Part shown: in pieces, positions 61,084 through 64,000 of the stretch
Numbering within the stretch: position 1 is the first letter of the stretch
Layout of the letters: each line of letters begins with the position of its first letter
Origin: Acidimicrobiales bacterium
GTDB lineage: Bacteria > Actinomycetota > Acidimicrobiia > Acidimicrobiales > Aldehydirespiratoraceae
DNA length: 64,000 bases
Assembly (NCBI GenBank): GCA_029263215.1
Contig: JAJCXY010000057.1
Span: 17,281 to 81,280 of the forward strand
Reading direction: 5' to 3'
Translations under genes and position numbers: made by a program
The notes under the pieces: generated by a model
Told to the model about the DNA's origin: nothing
What the model saw: the letters and a program-made list of their open reading frames with translations, nothing else
Databases searched by the model: none

Positions 61084-61841
61084 GCGTCGACGTCGAATCG
61101 TTCGTAGCCCTCGCGTTCGAGACGCTCGGCGACTTCGGGGCCACCGCTCTCGGCGATCCTTCCCTTGATCAACACATGCACACGATCCGGCTTGAGTTCG
61201 GTCAGGAGGCGCTGGTAGTGGGTTATGGCGAGCACACCGAGCTGGGGTCGGTCGTTGCGCACTTCCTGCACGCCCTGGGCGACGACTTTCAGAGCATCGA
61301 TGTCGAGGCCGGAATCGGTTTCGTCGAGGATCGCGATCTCGGGCTCGAGGATCGCCATCTGGAGGATTTCGTTGCGCTTCTTCTCACCGCCGGAGAATCC
61401 CTCGTTGAGATAACGATCAGCGAAGTTGGGGTCCATGTCGAGGCGTTCCATCCACTCCATGATGGCGAGACGCAGTTCGAGGATCGACAGATCGATGCCC
61501 TTGCGGGCCGACAGGGCCTGGCGCAGGAAGTTGATCACCGAGACGCCGGGGATCTCCTGGGGGTACTGGAAGGCGAGGAACATGCCGGCCTTGCCTCGCA
61601 CATCGGCGGGCCATTCGGTGACGTCTTCGCCGCGAAACTTGATCGTTCCTGCTGTGACCTCATACTCGGGGCTCCCGAGCAGCACGTTGGCCAGGGTGGA
61701 CTTGCCGCTGCCATTGGGGCCCATCAGAGCGTGGACCTCGCCGGCTCCTACGGTGAGGTCGACACCGCGCAGGATCGGGACTTCACCTTCGGTGGTGACG
61801 GCTTGGAGGCCGGCGATTTCGAAGAGGGGGGCTTCGGGCAT
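61080..61841 (-). CDS. sufC: SufC ATPase (second copy)
   Basis: The 253-residue ATPase has Walker A MGPNGSGKST, YPQEIPGV, signature GFSGGEKKRNE, Walker B IAILDETDSGLD and switch His AITHYQRLL. Unlike the copy at 33760 it keeps the common LDETDSGLD and lacks the Pro/Ala-rich tail. It leads sufS and sufU on the minus strand. Start ATG 61841 lies 33 bases from the shared SUF repeat at 61875-61886. Two SufC genes in one 30-kb region is unusual. Confidence 0.92.
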   Translation of the reverse strand: MPEAPLFEIAGLQAVTTEGEVPILRGVDLTVGAGEVHALMGPNGSGKSTLANVLLGSPEYEVTAGTIKFRGEDVTEWPADVRGKAGMFLAFQYPQEIPGVSVINFLRQALSARKGIDLSILELRLAIMEWMERLDMDPNFADRYLNEGFSGGEKKRNEILQMAILEPEIAILDETDSGLDIDALKVVAQGVQEVRNDRPQLGVLAITHYQRLLTELKPDRVHVLIKGRIAESGGPEVAERLEREGYERFDVDA

Positions 61842-61874
61842 GTCGATGAGTCTAAAGGGTGTCGGTAGTTCGCA

Positions 61875-61886
61875 CTACGGCCGTAG
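61875..61886. promoter_or_regulatory. SUF-shared inverted repeat upstream of the second sufC
   Basis: CTACggccGTAG is a perfect 12-base palindrome, with A before it and GAGTAATT after it on the plus strand, nearly identical to the sufB element flank (GAGAAATT). It lies 33 bases upstream of the minus-strand sufC start. Confidence 0.6.
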
Positions 61887-61922
61887 GAGTAATTGTCGTG
61901 GCGTCCATCGCTGGTCCGGCGC

Positions 61923-63230
61923 CTATCGCCGCCCAGACGCCTCGGCCCCCAGTTCGGAGCGGATCTGGCTGCCCGCCATCGCCCAGCCGAGGCTTGCCAG
62001 CACGAGTGCCACCGCGAGCAGTATCAAGGCACTACCTCGTTCGGGACCCCCGCCGATGAGAGCTCGTAGCAGGCTGGTCAGGGGGCCGTCGGCATCGAGC
62101 GCCGGCGATGCGACCTCAGCGATCACGATGCCGGCTGCGAGGGAGCCGACCGGCTGGAGGAGCTGGCCGACGGCACCTCGGAGGGCGAACACCCGCCCCT
62201 GCATACGGGTTGGGACGCGATCGTTGTAGATCGTCGCCATCGCCGCGTTCACCATCGGGATGAAGGCGAGGGTGATGGCGACCCCGAGGCCGATCGCGAG
62301 ACCGGCCGGACGGCTTGCCGCAACCGCACATCCGACAGCGGCGACTCCCAGACCCATCGCGAGGGTACGGATGCGGTCGGGTCCAGCGGGACGAGCACCA
62401 GCGACCAGCGATCCTGCGATCATGGCGGCACCACCGATCGAGACGATCGTTCCCATGCGGGCCGGACCTACCGTGGTGATTGCGGTCGCGAGCATGCCGA
62501 CGTTGAAGAAGGCGAATGCCAGGTTGATGACCGCGGTCGCCGCCATGAGGGTCAGCAGGGCGGGATCGTGGTCGCGGAGCCAGATCCAGGCAGCCCTCCT
62601 GGACCCGTCATCTTCGGGTGTTGCAGGTGCTGTCTCGGCGAATCGTGTCAGTGCGACCGCGGTGAACCCCACCAGGAAAGTCGCCAGATCGACGAGGAGC
62701 ACCAGTTCGATCCCGCCGTGAATGAGCAGCGGTGTGGCAGCGGCGGGACCGATCACCATGCTCGCGGCGGGACCGAGTTGGCGCAGGCCGTTGGCGCGGT
62801 CGAATGCTTCGCCGGGTACGAGCGAGGGGAGCGCCGCTTGTGAAGCCGCTAGTTGTAGGGCGGTGCCGAAGCCACTCACCATTCCCCCCACCGCCAGGTG
62901 CCAGACATCGAGGTGGCCGGCGGCGGCCAACAAGATGAGCGTGGCTGGCGCCGTCGCAGCCAGCAGGTCGGCCAGCAACATCGACACCCTGCGACCTCGC
63001 CGGTCAATGAATGGTGCGAACCATGCCACCGCAATTGTCGGGGCCGCAGTGAGGGCGCTGAGGGCGCCGAGCCAGATTGCGCTTCCTGTTTCGATGAACA
63101 CGAACACAGCCACGGCGACCGAGGTGAGCATCGAGCCGATCTCTGAGACAGTTTGGCCGGCCCAAATCACGAGAAAGGGACGGGGCAGCCTGTTGTGCCT
63201 GGAGGTTTCGACGGTCGGGGAGCTGGTCAT
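61923..63230 (-). CDS. MFS transporter
   Basis: The 435-residue protein has about twelve hydrophobic spans. An MFS motif-A-like loop is APFIDRRGRRVSMLLADL, with LPRPFLVIWAGQTVSEIGSML at the N-terminus and DRVPTRMQGRVFALRGAVGQLLQPVGSL in the second half, features of the MFS_3-type drug/macrolide exporters. The substrate is unknown. The start is 91 bases from the divergent ArsR-type regulator, with two tandem operators between them, so expression is probably repressed until a ligand binds. Confidence 0.87.
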   Translation of the reverse strand: MTSSPTVETSRHNRLPRPFLVIWAGQTVSEIGSMLTSVAVAVFVFIETGSAIWLGALSALTAAPTIAVAWFAPFIDRRGRRVSMLLADLLAATAPATLILLAAAGHLDVWHLAVGGMVSGFGTALQLAASQAALPSLVPGEAFDRANGLRQLGPAASMVIGPAAATPLLIHGGIELVLLVDLATFLVGFTAVALTRFAETAPATPEDDGSRRAAWIWLRDHDPALLTLMAATAVINLAFAFFNVGMLATAITTVGPARMGTIVSIGGAAMIAGSLVAGARPAGPDRIRTLAMGLGVAAVGCAVAASRPAGLAIGLGVAITLAFIPMVNAAMATIYNDRVPTRMQGRVFALRGAVGQLLQPVGSLAAGIVIAEVASPALDADGPLTSLLRALIGGGPERGSALILLAVALVLASLGWAMAGSQIRSELGAEASGRR

Positions 63231-63236
63231 GACTCA

Positions 63237-63278
63237 TATTCAAACATATTGAACAAACTTATTCAAGATGTTTGAATA
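63237..63278. promoter_or_regulatory. Tandem ArsR-type operators between MFS and regulator genes
   Basis: Two copies of TTCAA-N5-TTGAA lie at 63239-63253 and 63262-63276, centres 23 bases apart. An overall inverted repeat TATTCAAACAT (63237-63247) and ATGTTTGAATA (63268-63278) brackets them. The AT-rich block overlaps the likely promoters of both genes. Confidence 0.72.
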
Positions 63279-63321
63279 AACCTTGTGCAATCCTCAGCTC
63301 AACTGCCTACGATCAGCATCG

Positions 63322-63909
63322 ATGGCCGATGAGTGGATCACCGAACCGGGTTCCGAACCCGCCGAACGCATCCAGTTCGACGACCTCGGGTTCCTGGCCG
63401 ATGTCACCCACCCCATCCGCGGAGTGCTGGTTCGACGCTTCCGCGAGCCACGGTCGGTGGCCGAGGTCGCATCCCTGCTCGACGTTCCCGTCACCCGGCT
63501 GTACCACCACGTGAACCTATTGCTCGAACGCGGCCTGATCCGCACCGTTGCCACCCGCCGGGTGGGATCGGCCACCGAGAAGCGCTACCAGATCGTGGCC
63601 CGGGCATTCGACATTGCCCCCGGGTTCTTCGAGTCCACCGACACCGTCCAGGTAGCCGCCGCGATCGGGTCGCTGTTCGACTTCGCCAAGCTCGACCTGC
63701 AGCGCCAGGTCGAGGAGGGCCGCATCCACCCCGACGACGACGATCAGGTGATCCTGAGTCTGGGCGAGCTGACCCTCAGCCCCGGGAAACACCACGACCT
63801 GGTCGAAACGCTCAAGGCGGTCGTGGCCGACACGGCGTCGGACGCTGACGAGACCGAGCCCGACGCTCAGCGGGTCTCCCTGTTCATCGCCGCCTTCCCC
63901 ACGAACTGA
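63322..63909 (+). CDS. ArsR-type winged-helix transcriptional regulator
   Basis: From ATG 63322 (195 residues): FLADVTHPIRGVLVRRFREPRSVAEVASLLDVPVTRLYHHVNLLLERGLIRTV is an ArsR/HTH_20-type winged helix, followed by the wing RVGSATEKRYQIVA. The C-terminal ~100 residues (FESTDTVQVAAAIGSLFDF to RVSLFIAAF) form an effector-binding or dimerization domain. No metal-binding Cys pair is present, so the inducer is probably organic. It lies opposite the MFS transporter with the double operator between them. Confidence 0.87.
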   Translation: MADEWITEPGSEPAERIQFDDLGFLADVTHPIRGVLVRRFREPRSVAEVASLLDVPVTRLYHHVNLLLERGLIRTVATRRVGSATEKRYQIVARAFDIAPGFFESTDTVQVAAAIGSLFDFAKLDLQRQVEEGRIHPDDDDQVILSLGELTLSPGKHHDLVETLKAVVADTASDADETEPDAQRVSLFIAAFPTN

Positions 63910-63982
63910 CTCCGCCCCGGCCCTAAGAGGGAGCGAGTAGCGGCCACGGTCGTTGACGTTCCCACGCCAGACCGATGTCGAG

Positions 63983-64000
63983 AAGGAGATCCTCGCGATG
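63983..64000 (+). other. Ribosome-binding site and start codon of the next gene
   Basis: AAGGAG at 63983-63988 precedes ATG at 63998-64000, the last codon in the window. The product cannot be seen. Confidence 0.6.

Noticed and set aside
1..64000. Prophage, transposon, integrase or plasmid origin
   Set aside because: No transposase, recombinase, terminal repeats or replication genes were seen; composition is even apart from short AT-rich promoters.

Overview
This is a dense, GC-rich bacterial chromosomal window with about 61 protein genes, short intergenic gaps and many 1-8 base start/stop overlaps. Frequent GTG and TTG starts, an F420-type luciferase-like oxidoreductase, paired DUF1800/DUF1501 genes, Thr/Ser-rich secreted linkers, a class-E-type LAATG sorting signal and a SUF (not ISC) iron-sulfur system point to a high-GC actinobacterium, probably class Acidimicrobiia. 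No rRNA, tRNA, CRISPR array, phage or insertion sequence was seen, and the taxonomic call is an inference from gene content.

Layout. 1-3156 (minus): a polycistron of acyltransferase, dodecin, APH-type kinase, YbaK deacylase, a SelW-like selenoprotein read through an in-frame TGA, and the start of a PLP-dependent decarboxylase. 3253-8412 (plus): cystathionine beta-synthase and gamma-lyase/synthase, then a DUF1800/DUF1501 pair. 8414-12084: LLM oxidoreductase, cyclase-family hydrolase, a D,D-peptidase-like lipoprotein, a pterin dehydratase/VOC fusion and a PaaI thioesterase. 12204-15319: TetR regulator with a perfect palindrome over its start codon, a Fet-like ABC exporter and an anchored blue-copper protein. 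15300-22203: class I fumarase, SDR, thioredoxin-like protein, eIF2B-like protein, CapA-like protein and a long acyl-CoA dehydrogenase. 22228-24236 (minus): a UGSC-family selenoprotein with in-frame TGA and an excellent SECIS-like hairpin, overlapping a thioredoxin-fused partner. 24296-30048: MBL hydrolase, flavin reductase, gamma carbonic anhydrase, low-MW phosphatase and a second, divergent DUF1800/DUF1501 pair.

30111-34551 (plus) carries sufB, a Cys4 protein, sufD, a Rieske ferredoxin and sufC; 59348-61841 (minus) carries a second sufC with sufS and sufU. All three SUF transcription starts share a CTAC-N4-GTAGGA-type element, suggesting one iron-sulfur regulon split across 30 kb. Between them lie a minus-strand glycan cluster (three glycosyltransferases, ABC exporter, kinase), a giant 2037-residue triple-repeat multicopper oxidase with an LAATG-anchored M23 protein and an anchored plastocyanin-like protein, an epimerase, large secreted proteins, a two-component system and an HD-GYP protein with an extracytoplasmic sensor-like tail. 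The window closes with an MFS exporter and a divergent ArsR-type regulator separated by a double operator.

The most notable content is two independent selenocysteine-containing genes that ordinary ORF calling breaks, the shared SUF regulatory element, and the giant copper oxidase locus.
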